Below are positions 1-10,853 of a stretch of DNA of 64,000 nucleotides, one piece after another. A program made the position numbers and the translations under genes. The notes beneath the pieces are model-generated. The model was not told where the DNA came from and made no database searches. It was given only the letters and a program-made list of their open reading frames with translations. Within the stretch, counting starts at the first letter, position 1. Every line of letters starts with the position of its first letter. The stretch is from Polystyrenella longa (GTDB lineage Bacteria > Planctomycetota > Planctomycetia > Planctomycetales > Planctomycetaceae), in assembly GCF_007750395.1 (NCBI RefSeq), contig NZ_CP036281.1, positions 1,091,211 through 1,155,210 on the forward strand, read 5' to 3'.

Positions 1-26
1 TGAATATCGAAAAGGACGGAATCCTG

Positions 27-3000
27 ATGCCCGTTTTGAATCGCCTGATTCGTGTGACGCCTCTTCGCTTCTCTTGCTCCCAACTTACCGCAATCGTGTT
101 TTCGACAGCCTTGTTCCTGTCGCTGACTTCCTGTGGTGTTCCTGCCCGCTCTTTCTTGATAGCTGAGGAACCTCCTGTAGAAGAGCTTTCCGAGGAGGAG
201 CAACGCCAGAACCTGATCATGGAGCGGTATCTGTCCATCCTGGAACGGAACCCGCAGCAGGGAACCGCCTTCAGTCGCATCTACTCGATGTACGTCGAGC
301 AAGGGAGGTTGGACGAATTTGTCGAATCGTATCAGGACAAAGTTGAACAGAATCCGGAGGATGGCGCCGCCTGGAAAGTCCTCGGGCTGATCGAGTCGCA
401 GCGTGGGCAGGAAGCAGAAGCGAGTAAAGCCTACGAGAAGGCGGAAGAGTTGCGACCGGAGGATGCCTCTGCCTCGTACTACCTGGGCCAGTCGTTACTG
501 TTGCAGGGACAACAAGCCGCCGCCGTCGAGGCGTTCGAGCGGGCGATCAAGCGAAACCCGCCCGCGAATGAGTTGCTGGAGGTTTATCAGTCGCTGGGAA
601 AAGTTTATCAGCGGATGCAGGAGACCGAAAAGGCACTCGAAGTTTGGAAGCGTTTGGATGAAGAATTCCCCAACAGTCAACGTGTGCAGGAACAGATTGC
701 GATTACGCTTGTGGAGGAATCGGAGTTTGAGGAAGCCCTGAAACGTTATCAGCAGATGGAAAAAGAGACGACCGACGATTACCGGAAAGTCACTTACGGG
801 ATCAAAGTCGCGGAAATGCAGCTTAAGCTGGCTCAGCGCGAAGAAGCATTGGCACAGTTTGAAACTTTAATGAACAATCTAAACCCGAGCAGTTGGTTGT
901 ATCGCCAGGTTCGGGACCGGATTGAAAACATTTTTCTGCGCAATAGCGATCAAGCTGGCTTGGCCGCTTACTACGAACAATGGTTGGAGAAAAATCCGCG
1001 CGATATTGATGCGATGGCCCGTTTAAGTCAGGTTCACTTTCAGCAGGATCGGGAAGAAGACTCGGAGAAGATGTTGCGGAAAGCGATTGAACTCGCCCCG
1101 TCTGATACCGATTTACGGAATCGGCTGATTTCACAATTGATTCAGTCGCGCGAAAATGAGGCGGCGATTGCCGAATATAAGAAACTGAACGAAATTGAAC
1201 CCAATAATCCCGAAACCATTCGTGACTGGGGATTTCTGATTGTTCTTGATCGTTCTCAAAAGAAAGCCGAACGACAGGCAGCGGCGACCGCCGTGTGGGA
1301 GCAGATACTGAAGGAACGGAGCGACGATCCTGTGATTGTTTCTCAGGTCGCCGACTGGCACCGTGAAGCCGAAATGGAAGACAAAGCAATCGCGCTCTAT
1401 AAAAAAGCGATTGAGCTTGCTCCTGAAAATGTGCAGTACCGGGAATACCTGGGCGAATACTATCATCAGCTTGAGCGGAAAGAAGAGGCACTGGCGACCT
1501 GGAAGGAACTGGTCGCGGGGGAGAACCGAACGACACGAAACCTGATTCGACTGGCGGAAGTTCTGCGTGGCTTCGGTTATCAGGAGGAAGGGTTGGCCTA
1601 TATGGAGGAGGCCTGTCAGGACGATGTGGAATACGCTGACCGATTGAACTATTCCCGTATGCTGATGGAAGACGAACAGGCCGAGCCAGCGCTGGCTCAA
1701 CTGGATCTCGCTTTGCCTCTGGCCGAGAACGACGAAGAACGGCATAACATTCTCCGAGAACGAATTCGCGTTTTTCAAGTTGCCGAAACGTTGGTCGAAA
1801 AAAGAACTCAGCTGCAGAAAGAACTGGAAGACGAAGCGAATCAGACGTCAGAAAAATGGACTCGGCTTGCGTTGTACTATGAGGCAGAGGGCAATGCGGA
1901 TGAATCCTACAATGCGGTGCGTGAGGCATTGAAATATGACGACCTGAAATTACCGACGTTGGTCTCGGCAGCACGTATCGCCGAGACGGTGGGTGACTTG
2001 GGCGGGGCAGTGACGATCCAGGAGCGAATGCTCACTCTCGACCGAAAATCTCGTCCCGATTATCTGCGTCAGCTCTCTCAACTGGAATTGCAACTGGGCC
2101 ACCCGGAGAAAGCGATTGACTATGCACAACAATTGATCGCTGCCTCACCGGGATCGGTAGAGGGGTATCTGTTCTACGCGAATCTCTGTTTTGAGTTGGG
2201 ACGCGAGGACGAAGGGTTCAAAACGCTCCGAAAAGCGGTTCGGCTGAATCCAAATGATCAGGAAACCTTATTTGCTCTCGCCGGTGCACTAAGCAGGCAT
2301 TATCGATCTGAAGACGCGATTGAACTGTACTGGAACGCTTTCGATAAGGCGGATGATCTGGATACACAGATTCAAGTGATGGGGCAATTGACCTCGCTTT
2401 ATCAACGTATGGGCAAATTTGAAGAGTTGGTGGAACGGGTTAAATCGAAACAGCAGTCACAGGAGGGGCAGCGAGAAATCAATATGGTGCTCGCGTTCGC
2501 CTATAAAAGCGTCAACGATTTTCAAAATGCTCGCGAAATTCTGGAAGGACTCCTCGAGGCCGAGACACCGGATCCACGCATTCTGGAAGAGTTGGTCGAT
2601 ATCGCGGAGTCGGCCAATGAAATGGAGTTGGCGATTCGGTACATGACCCAGTTAAAGGAAGTCGTTCCCAGTGAACGGAACGAATTCCGATTGCTGCAAA
2701 TGCAGCTCAAAAATGGGGATATCGAACAGCTCGATCTAATCCTGACGCAGTTGACTGTCGGTAATCCTGATCTCGATGAGATTCATCAAATGATCGATTC
2801 GTTGATCGAGCGAAAGGATTTCAACGCAGCGTTGGAAGTGACTCGAAAAATGCGGCCCTCGCATAAGGCTGATTGGGAACTGCAATTGAAAGAAATTCTC
2901 CTGTTACTGGCACTCGACCAGACGGGAGAAGCTCAGGAATTGGTCAGCGACTTTGTTGAACTTGACTTGCCCGACATGGAATATTCTCAAGGGACAGCGA

Positions 3001-6000
3001 AGCAGATCGAACAGCGGAAGAAGACTTACCAGCAACGGGGGATTTCTGAAGAATTCCGGGACTACACTGTTTATCAGCGGCTCAATCGTTTGATGCAGCA
3101 GCCGAGTGCGATCGAGGCGTTGGTCCAAGCCTGGAAACAGAATCAGAATTCAAGTAATTATGCTTTGGGAATGTCGGTAATGTTTACTCGCTCATCCGGG
3201 GGCGTTTCACGACTGTTTGATAACAACTTTCAAACCTATGGCAACGCGAGGGTTCTGGCGATTCAATGGTTGGCTGCCGCCTATGATGCCGAAAAGCGTG
3301 ACGAACTTCTCAGTAAGTTCGAGAAGAAATGGGAATCAGAACCGAATAATTTTCAGGCAATCTGGAACCGGCTCTGTCTGGTCACCCTTCAAGAAGACAA
3401 TACGGCCGCGTTGAAGTTCGCCGCACAATACATTGATCGCCCGGAAATCGAGTTCGCTCAATTCTGCGTTTCCAAGCTCCATGAAATGTCGCCGATCATC
3501 AATAACAATCGCCGTATAAGCTATACAGCGTTAGGAAACACTTCCCAGATTCAGACTAGTGAAGTCTCTTTTAAGCCTGTCTTGACCGATGCACAGCTTG
3601 ATCTTCTCGTTAAATCCTATGAACGACTGATGAAGGAACAAAAAGGGGCGAGTGTCCATTACCAGCAGCAGCTGATCGCTCAGCTGAAGAAACATGACCG
3701 GGAAGAGCAGGCTGATGAGATTTATCAGGAGATGTATGCCTCTGTAAACACTCCTCAGGAGATCCAGTCACTCCTGAGCATAGAGATTCAGAATCAGAAA
3801 TATGATAAATCGCTCGAATTAATGGAGCGGTTGGTCGAAGGCTTAAAGCAGAATAAAAAAGATCAATCCTGGCAGCGGTATTACGACTCTCTCGGACAAT
3901 TTTTTCCTCAACTTATGCTTACGCTGAAGACTGAAAAGAAGATGGATGAGTTCCATCAGCTCTTTGAAATTGCATTGGATCTTTATAGCGATTCTTCTGG
4001 TCAGCCAAATCAACAGGCTCACAATCCGTTTAGAATGCCTATTAGTCAAGTCGGTTCGATGAGCCAGACCCAGTCTGTTGCCGTGATGATTCAAATGAAT
4101 CAATTTGAGCATCGGGAGATCAAATATCCCATTGCAAATGAGATACTTCCCTATGCCCCTATTCAAGCATTCTACAATTTCTTCTTTCAATGTAGTTCTG
4201 AACCAGAACAGGTCGAAAAACTGATCGCAACGGTTGAGAAGAAAATGGCTGCCGCTGCTCCGGAGCAGCAGGTGTACTATCGCCTGGTCGCCTCTTCTTT
4301 CCAGTGGTGGAACAATAAACCGGAAAGTGCACTGGACGAACTTCTGGCCGCGATAGAGCAAATGCCAGAAGTCAGCTACGAGATGCGTGAGCAGCTTGCT
4401 CAACTTTATATCAGCGAAAACGAATTCGAAACCGCTCTGCAATGGCTGGATAAAAGCGAGCCGGACAATATCAAGGACTTGCAGAAAAGAGAGCTCGCCG
4501 CACTGGATATCGCTATTTCAGGCGGAATCGAAGAACGCGCCCGGGTGGCAGCAGAACGCCTGAGTTCCATGCGTCTCGATTTTAATACCCAACTGGAACT
4601 GTCCAGAAAGATGAAGACATTGGGTATGGAGGAACTGGCGGCAGTGACATTGAAACGATCTCGCCAGCAGGCGGGTAGTAATTCGAACAATCTTTTTCAG
4701 TTGATGACTCGGTACCAGACTCATAATCCGGAAATCGCTTCTGAAATTGCCATGCAAATCCTGCAGAATACGACTTTGGGTAACCAGCGTAATTCCAATC
4801 AAGATGTCTACCGACAACAGGCGGTGCGGATTTTGCAATCGCAGAATCGTCTGGCTCCTCTCATTGAGGAAACAGAAGAGAAATTGAAAGCTTCTCCCAA
4901 GTCGATTGAGATTATGGAACATTTACAGGTTTATCTGGAAGCCTCTGGAAAACGGCAACGGTCGGCGGAGATTGAAGAACAGATATTGAAGCTTAAACCA
5001 TTAACGAAAGAAGAACTGGTCGAGCGCGCCGAACGCGCGGCTAACGCCGGGCAATACAATCAGAGCATCAAACTATTCGAACAGGTATTCAAAGAATCAC
5101 CGGAAATAATCGGTCACCGGTTTTACAGCATGGGACGAGCATTCCGTGAAGCGAACCAACTCCAAGAACTGGTTGATTTGTTAGAGGGAGTGGAACTCAA
5201 AAGCAAGATTCATTCTAACGATATCTCCAACTTGATGCAGCAATTTCGTCCTCGGAATAATACCGAAGGTGATGCCGCCGCAAAGCAGGCTGTGCGGCTC
5301 ATAGCGATCTTCTGGGATTCACTTAAAAACGAACGTCTCACATTGTTGAACTCACTCGCAAGCATTCAGCAGAAGGAAGAGTTCTGGCAGAACAAACAAT
5401 TGAAGAAGTACCTGCAAGAAGCGTTTCTGCCCAATGATGTCACGACGGTTCGGCAGAATACCAATTACGAGTTACAGCAAATCCACCTTCAAAATTATGA
5501 TAAAGAGGGCAAAACGACTTCTTTATACAGTCATTTGCTCAACTCGTTCGAAGATAAAAAAGAGATGCTGGCGTTCCGTGACAAGGTGGCCGAAAAGGTT
5601 GGAGAAAATGACTTCTGGATTAACGGAAAGCTTGTACTTTGCCTGCTCGATGTCAAACTTGGTCGGACAGAGGATGCCAAAAAAGACCTGGATGAAATTA
5701 AAGAATCCAGCGTAAGCTTACCAGATCACATCAAGCGGTTTGTCGCTCAGGTGCTGGAGGAATCCCCAGAATTAAGAGACGATGCGATCTCCATTTACGA
5801 AGAACTCGTCGCCAATCCTACTGGAAACAACAATAGCGACTTCCGGTATCGACCCGAAAACCGCTTGCTGCATCTGTATCTGGAGAACGGTCAGAAATCG
5901 AAAGGGGTTCAGTTGCTGGTGAAAGAGCTGAATCGGCCAATGGATCACTCTTCCAATGCAGATTATCAAACCTCGCGTGAGATAAGTCGATTGCAGGAGA

Positions 6001-9000
6001 TCGCCAATCAGTTTGAAGAGCTGGATATGAAGTTCGAGGCCTATGTCCTCAATCAACGTATGCTGATGAATACATCCAAGCTGGAGCGGGCGAGCCGCTA
6101 TCTGGGTTCCACGTTTGTCAATCGTTTGCAGGAAAAACAAGCGAAATTGCTTTTGACAATGGAGAGCGAACAAGTACAAAAATCGCTTGAAAGTGACTAT
6201 ATTTTGGCGCTCGCTGGTCAGAGAAAGTCAGACTTTCCCTTTCTCGTGGAACAGATTCTGGCTACCAATCTCGATGAGTCCGGTGATATGGAACTCAGCA
6301 ATCCTTTTCTGGATCAGCTGACGGAGTCTTTGGATCCGAAGTCAGATTCAAAATCGATGAACATCCAGGGGATAAAGGAAAAAGCAACTCGAAAAGACCG
6401 CATTGCCGCCACACGGAAAGTTCTGGAGATCTTCAATGAATATTTGAAGACAAATGAACTAGAGCAGCCCGAAGAACCGACCTGGTTACTCGCCCGGTTG
6501 CTGTTGCAGACGCTCGATCCGAAATTCTCGGTTAAAACTGCCGATCTTGAGATTCTTCAAAACTACCTCGCCGCGATCTCCGTTTCGGACAAGAAACCGG
6601 GATTGGAAAATACGTCGGATGAAAATATAGAATCGAAGAAAAGCGACGAAGAGACTGTATCGGAAAGATCGATCAATCTGAGAACTGACCAGAAAAAGCA
6701 AGTCATATTCTCCTGTTGGGTTTTGGCGGAAGCACTCTGGAAAGACGAGACCTCTTTGGAGCAGGGGGATGCCCTGTCCGAGTCGGCGCTGAATAATATT
6801 CGCAAGATGATATCACTCTCCGGTGAGAACAGTATAAGCGAAACTGATCGCGAGGCATGGTTGATGAGCCTCCTTCGATCCCGTGGGGCCGAATACCTTC
6901 GTCGTGGAAATAAGGAAGCGGCGGAAAAAGATTGGCGTGAAGTTCTCGATCTGCTGATATCCGCTTCAATGAAACTCAGAAGCAACGTTCTGGAAGTGCT
7001 AATCAATCCAAGGTCAGCTATTCCCACTGTCGCCTCTTCGCCGAAACTGATTGCTAAATCACAATCGATTCAGATCGGCAGTCAGAATAAAACAGAGAAA
7101 GAGGAGAAGGCAGAAGGGAAATCCGAGAAGAAAAATACTCCAAAACCATTAGAGTATGATCGTTTTGAAAAAGTGTTCTCTTTGGCGTTACTGATGGCGC
7201 GGGAAGGCATGCCCGAGCTTTCGTTGGAAGCCGTGGGCAAAGCAATCGATAATGGGATTCCCCTGTATAAGGGAGATGCAATCGTCTACTACGGAAATAC
7301 AAATTGGAGCAGGATTGAACGGCTAACTTTGATGACCGAAGGAGTTCTGTACGACAAGCTTGTCGAATTGGAAGGACTCTGGCGAGAACAGGGTGTTCCG
7401 TTGGCGGATATTTATCGACTGTATCTCAGCATCATCTTTCCTGCTTCAGAACCTGAGGAAATGTATGTTTGCCATCAACTTCCGATACAGTTGCCCAGTT
7501 CCAATACGGCCATGTCGGGCAAGAACCCGCACTTGGTCTTTCCTTCATTCCAATACGATAATGAGGATTCCAATAACCAGGAGAAGTCGGGATCCGCACA
7601 AGATGCTCACGCTGAAGTATCCCATGACGCAGAAACTCATACTGGAAATGGTTGGTCGAAAGTCCATGGAAAAGAATATGACGCTCGCAGCCTGATGCAA
7701 CGAACGCTGTTGTTGTCCGTAGAAATGGATAGTACAGAACAATTTAAGGAAGTTCTCAACGAGAAACTATCGGTCGAATCTCAGGAGCTAGCTATACGGA
7801 CAATCTTGCTTGAGTTAGCGACTGTACAGGACCAGTTTGAGCAGGTGGGTCAACAGCTCGATCTGATTACGCCTCTTCTGGAAGAGAAGCTTTCGACTAA
7901 AGACGTTCGCAAACTTTGTTCGGTTCTCGTTCCCTTGATTCAAGCATCGAAAGAAGTTGACAAGGTCATTCCCATTTATGAAGCGGCGATTGACAGTCTG
8001 GAAACACAACATTCTCCCGAACCGGCTTCCAGTGCGTTAGAGATTCTGGGCAACTATTACATTGAGCAAAATGAGCTACCTAAGCTGCTTGAGGCCTTCA
8101 GTAAACTGATGAAGCATCAGCAAAACGTCCGGCAGGGGACGGTGAACTCCCAGTTCGGAATCCAGACTTATTCTCTCAGTTCCGGGGTGGCGCGGATGTT
8201 TGCCACCATCTTAAAGCACACCGACATCGACACCAGCATGGAATACCTGGCTGTTCTGTACGATGCCGGGAATGGTCGCGTGTCGGGCCTGCGGGAAACA
8301 TTAACGCGTCTGTATTATAAGTTGAAGCAGCTTTCACCTGAGGAACGTTACCCGCTTCTTCACGACTGGGTGTTTGTCGACGGGAAACCGAACGCCGATC
8401 TTCGACACTTTTCAGAATTTATGCCAGCCGATTTCCCGCCCGGGCGATTCATGAAAGTGACCACCGATGATTCTGATCACGAGATCACGGTGACTCACAA
8501 CACGTCTAATGTGTTTGATACGACGCAGTTACTTTGGGAGTCGGCCCTGGAAATTGGAAAAGACCAGGAATTGCTGGCTGAGTTTCAGGCGCTGAGTAAT
8601 AACCATCGCGAGATCAACTTTCAAAACTATCTTCTCGGTCTCTACCAGAATCCACAAAGTAAGCAAGTCTATTTTGAGACTTTGCGAACAGAGATGCAGG
8701 AGCAACTGCTTAATCAACGTAACCTGTTGACTCCCGAAATGATGGCGATTGCCATGGATGCTCTGGTTCAATCCGAACTGCATGAAGAGGCCAAAGAATT
8801 GATCGACGTATTTCGCGTCGCCAGCAGCCGACCCAGCGCAGCAAACCGTGAAAACCTGGTGCGCTCCAACGCGTTTCAATGGGAACATGCGAAACTGAAG
8901 CAACCTGCTTACCAGCATTCCACCGAAACGGCATTGCCCTATTGGGTATCGACGACTCAATTTCATTTTGCCCCCAGTTTGGAAGGGGCCTTTGACGCTG

Positions 9001-10832
9001 CGTTCTATGGCCAGAATGAATACATCAAACACGAAGCGAGTTCTGGTGACAGCTTCATCTTCTTCAAATATCCACTGACAGGCGATTTCGAATTCTCTAT
9101 GGAGACGTTGAATGATCGTTGGTCGGAAGGACACTTCGCTTATGGCGGATTGACCTATCAACTCGAACTCGGAAGCTCGGGTGAGATTTGGGGGATGGGA
9201 CGTCAAGGAGGAGCTATCCTGAGCACGAATACGTTGGAGCGTGCTGTCTTCAACGAATTCAAACTGAAAGTCACGGCGGATAACGTCAAGATGTTTATGA
9301 ATGACGAAGAGTTTTCGAACGAAGATCATCCGTCTCAGACCAGTCCGTGGATTGGTCTGTTCAGCGAAGATGCTGTCCGCAGTTATTTTCGGAATCTGAA
9401 ACTGACGGGAGATATCACCATACCTGATCAGGTCGACCTGGTCGGGCCGTCCGGAATGCGGGGATGGGTTGGATCCTGGTTACAGGAAGAAGTCGAAAAC
9501 GTAGTTCCCGACTATCCCGATGCCCGCGAATCGAATCGTTTGATTCCGGATGAAATCTGGGTAAATCAAAATGGCGTTCTTACTGGAAAACAGAGTTCGA
9601 CGAAGATCTCTCATGCGACGATGCAAAGTTATCTCTACTACCACCGCCCGTTGCTTGATAAAGATGTTGTTACGTATGAATTCTTCTACGAGAAAGGGAA
9701 GATTGACGCTCATCCCGCCCTGGGGCGAATGGCATTTCTGATAGAACCCGATGAAGTTCGTCTCCATTGGATCATTCAGGAAAACGAGACACATTGGTCT
9801 GGTCTGGAATACGACAACAGTGCCGCCCTGAAAGAAGGGGAACAACTGACGGACAAGATTCCTCTCAAAGAGGGCGAATGGAATCAGCTTCGATTTGAAT
9901 TGAACGAGGGGAAAATTCGTCTCACTTTGAACCACGAGCCCATCGTCGAAATCGTGAATGAACAAGAGGGCATTCCGCATTTCGGTTTCTTCCATTACAA
10001 GAATCTGACCGAACTGAAGGCGAGAAACATCGTGCTGACCGGTGATTGGCCCGAGTCGCTGACGGCGGAAGAAGTTCTGAAGATGATGACCACCTATGGA
10101 TCGAAACTCGCTTCTCCCGACGATGCGGCTCAGCAGGCAACTCCTGTGGCTTCGCTGATTCCAGAGGAGATTATCTTTGATCACGTTGAAGATATTCTGA
10201 ACCAGTCGCGGCAACGAGATCCGGAGGCAGCTTATCTGTTCCTTAAGAAGTGGGTCGTTCCCAATGTCGAGCATGACACCTTCCGACTTTATCCAGCAGT
10301 GGTAGGAATGAAGAGGGGCAAAGAAACGTCCAGCACGGAAGAGGTAAACTCAGTTCGCTATCTGGACGCTCCTGTATTTGATTTGATCGAGCAGGCGGAG
10401 CTTACAGGCAAACTGAACGAACTGATTAACGAAGCGAACTCGTTGACGATGGAAACCCCCAATCAGAAAATCAGCCAAACCGGTTTTCTGATTCTGTCAG
10501 AACTTTCCCGAGACAATGCCGAAGCGATCGATAAGCTGTTACCACAGTTTCTAACTGAACTTGACGCTCTGACAGATCCGGAGTTCTTCTGGAATCAGTG
10601 GCCCGGAGTGGTCGTTTATAAAGCCCTGAAAGAGCAGGGGACTTATGCTCCCGAGTTAGAACAACTTGCCAAAGCGATCGAAGCCGTCGGTTCTCCCAGC
10701 GGTCATAACGAATTCTCTGTCATGCGCGACCCGGTTCGCTGGAACGAAGCGTGGGACCATGTCACAAGCGAAGATGCTTCGGCAGAAGAAACGTCTGCAG
10801 AAGAAGCGGAAGCCGTCTCAGAACAAAAATAG
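27..10832 (+). CDS. Giant TPR lipoprotein (3601 aa) with C-terminal beta-sandwich domains
   Basis: The N-terminus has a hydrophobic signal ending in LSLTSC, a lipobox, so a membrane-anchored lipoprotein facing outward is likely. Residues from about 60 onward form long arrays of TPR-like helix pairs (for example NPEDGAAWKVLGL, APENVQYREYLGEYY) that continue with decreasing regularity to about residue 2800. Two lysine/glutamate-rich linkers lie near residues 2195-2220 and 2355-2375. Residues about 2970-3130 and 3160-3345 are two beta-rich segments resembling LamG/DUF1080-like sandwiches, and the layout recalls the planctomycete DUF1581/DUF1583 giant proteins (from memory, not searched). A purine-rich AAGGACGG lies just before the ATG. 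A scaffold role on the cell surface is inference; substrate and partners are unknown. The frame is open for the whole length. Confidence 0.93.
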   Translation: MPVLNRLIRVTPLRFSCSQLTAIVFSTALFLSLTSCGVPARSFLIAEEPPVEELSEEEQRQNLIMERYLSILERNPQQGTAFSRIYSMYVEQGRLDEFVESYQDKVEQNPEDGAAWKVLGLIESQRGQEAEASKAYEKAEELRPEDASASYYLGQSLLLQGQQAAAVEAFERAIKRNPPANELLEVYQSLGKVYQRMQETEKALEVWKRLDEEFPNSQRVQEQIAITLVEESEFEEALKRYQQMEKETTDDYRKVTYGIKVAEMQLKLAQREEALAQFETLMNNLNPSSWLYRQVRDRIENIFLRNSDQAGLAAYYEQWLEKNPRDIDAMARLSQVHFQQDREEDSEKMLRKAIELAPSDTDLRNRLISQLIQSRENEAAIAEYKKLNEIEPNNPETIRDWGFLIVLDRSQKKAERQAAATAVWEQILKERSDDPVIVSQVADWHREAEMEDKAIALYKKAIELAPENVQYREYLGEYYHQLERKEEALATWKELVAGENRTTRNLIRLAEVLRGFGYQEEGLAYMEEACQDDVEYADRLNYSRMLMEDEQAEPALAQLDLALPLAENDEERHNILRERIRVFQVAETLVEKRTQLQKELEDEANQTSEKWTRLALYYEAEGNADESYNAVREALKYDDLKLPTLVSAARIAETVGDLGGAVTIQERMLTLDRKSRPDYLRQLSQLELQLGHPEKAIDYAQQLIAASPGSVEGYLFYANLCFELGREDEGFKTLRKAVRLNPNDQETLFALAGALSRHYRSEDAIELYWNAFDKADDLDTQIQVMGQLTSLYQRMGKFEELVERVKSKQQSQEGQREINMVLAFAYKSVNDFQNAREILEGLLEAETPDPRILEELVDIAESANEMELAIRYMTQLKEVVPSERNEFRLLQMQLKNGDIEQLDLILTQLTVGNPDLDEIHQMIDSLIERKDFNAALEVTRKMRPSHKADWELQLKEILLLLALDQTGEAQELVSDFVELDLPDMEYSQGTAKQIEQRKKTYQQRGISEEFRDYTVYQRLNRLMQQPSAIEALVQAWKQNQNSSNYALGMSVMFTRSSGGVSRLFDNNFQTYGNARVLAIQWLAAAYDAEKRDELLSKFEKKWESEPNNFQAIWNRLCLVTLQEDNTAALKFAAQYIDRPEIEFAQFCVSKLHEMSPIINNNRRISYTALGNTSQIQTSEVSFKPVLTDAQLDLLVKSYERLMKEQKGASVHYQQQLIAQLKKHDREEQADEIYQEMYASVNTPQEIQSLLSIEIQNQKYDKSLELMERLVEGLKQNKKDQSWQRYYDSLGQFFPQLMLTLKTEKKMDEFHQLFEIALDLYSDSSGQPNQQAHNPFRMPISQVGSMSQTQSVAVMIQMNQFEHREIKYPIANEILPYAPIQAFYNFFFQCSSEPEQVEKLIATVEKKMAAAAPEQQVYYRLVASSFQWWNNKPESALDELLAAIEQMPEVSYEMREQLAQLYISENEFETALQWLDKSEPDNIKDLQKRELAALDIAISGGIEERARVAAERLSSMRLDFNTQLELSRKMKTLGMEELAAVTLKRSRQQAGSNSNNLFQLMTRYQTHNPEIASEIAMQILQNTTLGNQRNSNQDVYRQQAVRILQSQNRLAPLIEETEEKLKASPKSIEIMEHLQVYLEASGKRQRSAEIEEQILKLKPLTKEELVERAERAANAGQYNQSIKLFEQVFKESPEIIGHRFYSMGRAFREANQLQELVDLLEGVELKSKIHSNDISNLMQQFRPRNNTEGDAAAKQAVRLIAIFWDSLKNERLTLLNSLASIQQKEEFWQNKQLKKYLQEAFLPNDVTTVRQNTNYELQQIHLQNYDKEGKTTSLYSHLLNSFEDKKEMLAFRDKVAEKVGENDFWINGKLVLCLLDVKLGRTEDAKKDLDEIKESSVSLPDHIKRFVAQVLEESPELRDDAISIYEELVANPTGNNNSDFRYRPENRLLHLYLENGQKSKGVQLLVKELNRPMDHSSNADYQTSREISRLQEIANQFEELDMKFEAYVLNQRMLMNTSKLERASRYLGSTFVNRLQEKQAKLLLTMESEQVQKSLESDYILALAGQRKSDFPFLVEQILATNLDESGDMELSNPFLDQLTESLDPKSDSKSMNIQGIKEKATRKDRIAATRKVLEIFNEYLKTNELEQPEEPTWLLARLLLQTLDPKFSVKTADLEILQNYLAAISVSDKKPGLENTSDENIESKKSDEETVSERSINLRTDQKKQVIFSCWVLAEALWKDETSLEQGDALSESALNNIRKMISLSGENSISETDREAWLMSLLRSRGAEYLRRGNKEAAEKDWREVLDLLISASMKLRSNVLEVLINPRSAIPTVASSPKLIAKSQSIQIGSQNKTEKEEKAEGKSEKKNTPKPLEYDRFEKVFSLALLMAREGMPELSLEAVGKAIDNGIPLYKGDAIVYYGNTNWSRIERLTLMTEGVLYDKLVELEGLWREQGVPLADIYRLYLSIIFPASEPEEMYVCHQLPIQLPSSNTAMSGKNPHLVFPSFQYDNEDSNNQEKSGSAQDAHAEVSHDAETHTGNGWSKVHGKEYDARSLMQRTLLLSVEMDSTEQFKEVLNEKLSVESQELAIRTILLELATVQDQFEQVGQQLDLITPLLEEKLSTKDVRKLCSVLVPLIQASKEVDKVIPIYEAAIDSLETQHSPEPASSALEILGNYYIEQNELPKLLEAFSKLMKHQQNVRQGTVNSQFGIQTYSLSSGVARMFATILKHTDIDTSMEYLAVLYDAGNGRVSGLRETLTRLYYKLKQLSPEERYPLLHDWVFVDGKPNADLRHFSEFMPADFPPGRFMKVTTDDSDHEITVTHNTSNVFDTTQLLWESALEIGKDQELLAEFQALSNNHREINFQNYLLGLYQNPQSKQVYFETLRTEMQEQLLNQRNLLTPEMMAIAMDALVQSELHEEAKELIDVFRVASSRPSAANRENLVRSNAFQWEHAKLKQPAYQHSTETALPYWVSTTQFHFAPSLEGAFDAAFYGQNEYIKHEASSGDSFIFFKYPLTGDFEFSMETLNDRWSEGHFAYGGLTYQLELGSSGEIWGMGRQGGAILSTNTLERAVFNEFKLKVTADNVKMFMNDEEFSNEDHPSQTSPWIGLFSEDAVRSYFRNLKLTGDITIPDQVDLVGPSGMRGWVGSWLQEEVENVVPDYPDARESNRLIPDEIWVNQNGVLTGKQSSTKISHATMQSYLYYHRPLLDKDVVTYEFFYEKGKIDAHPALGRMAFLIEPDEVRLHWIIQENETHWSGLEYDNSAALKEGEQLTDKIPLKEGEWNQLRFELNEGKIRLTLNHEPIVEIVNEQEGIPHFGFFHYKNLTELKARNIVLTGDWPESLTAEEVLKMMTTYGSKLASPDDAAQQATPVASLIPEEIIFDHVEDILNQSRQRDPEAAYLFLKKWVVPNVEHDTFRLYPAVVGMKRGKETSSTEEVNSVRYLDAPVFDLIEQAELTGKLNELINEANSLTMETPNQKISQTGFLILSELSRDNAEAIDKLLPQFLTELDALTDPEFFWNQWPGVVVYKALKEQGTYAPELEQLAKAIEAVGSPSGHNEFSVMRDPVRWNEAWDHVTSEDASAEETSAEEAEAVSEQK

Positions 10833-10853
10833 CTCCCTGGCGGATTATCGCGA

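Noticed and set aside
823-1974. Long minus-strand open frame (383 codons) inside the giant TPR gene
   Set aside because: It lies opposite a continuous coding frame, is rich in Pro, Arg and Ser, and has no domain; a shadow frame.
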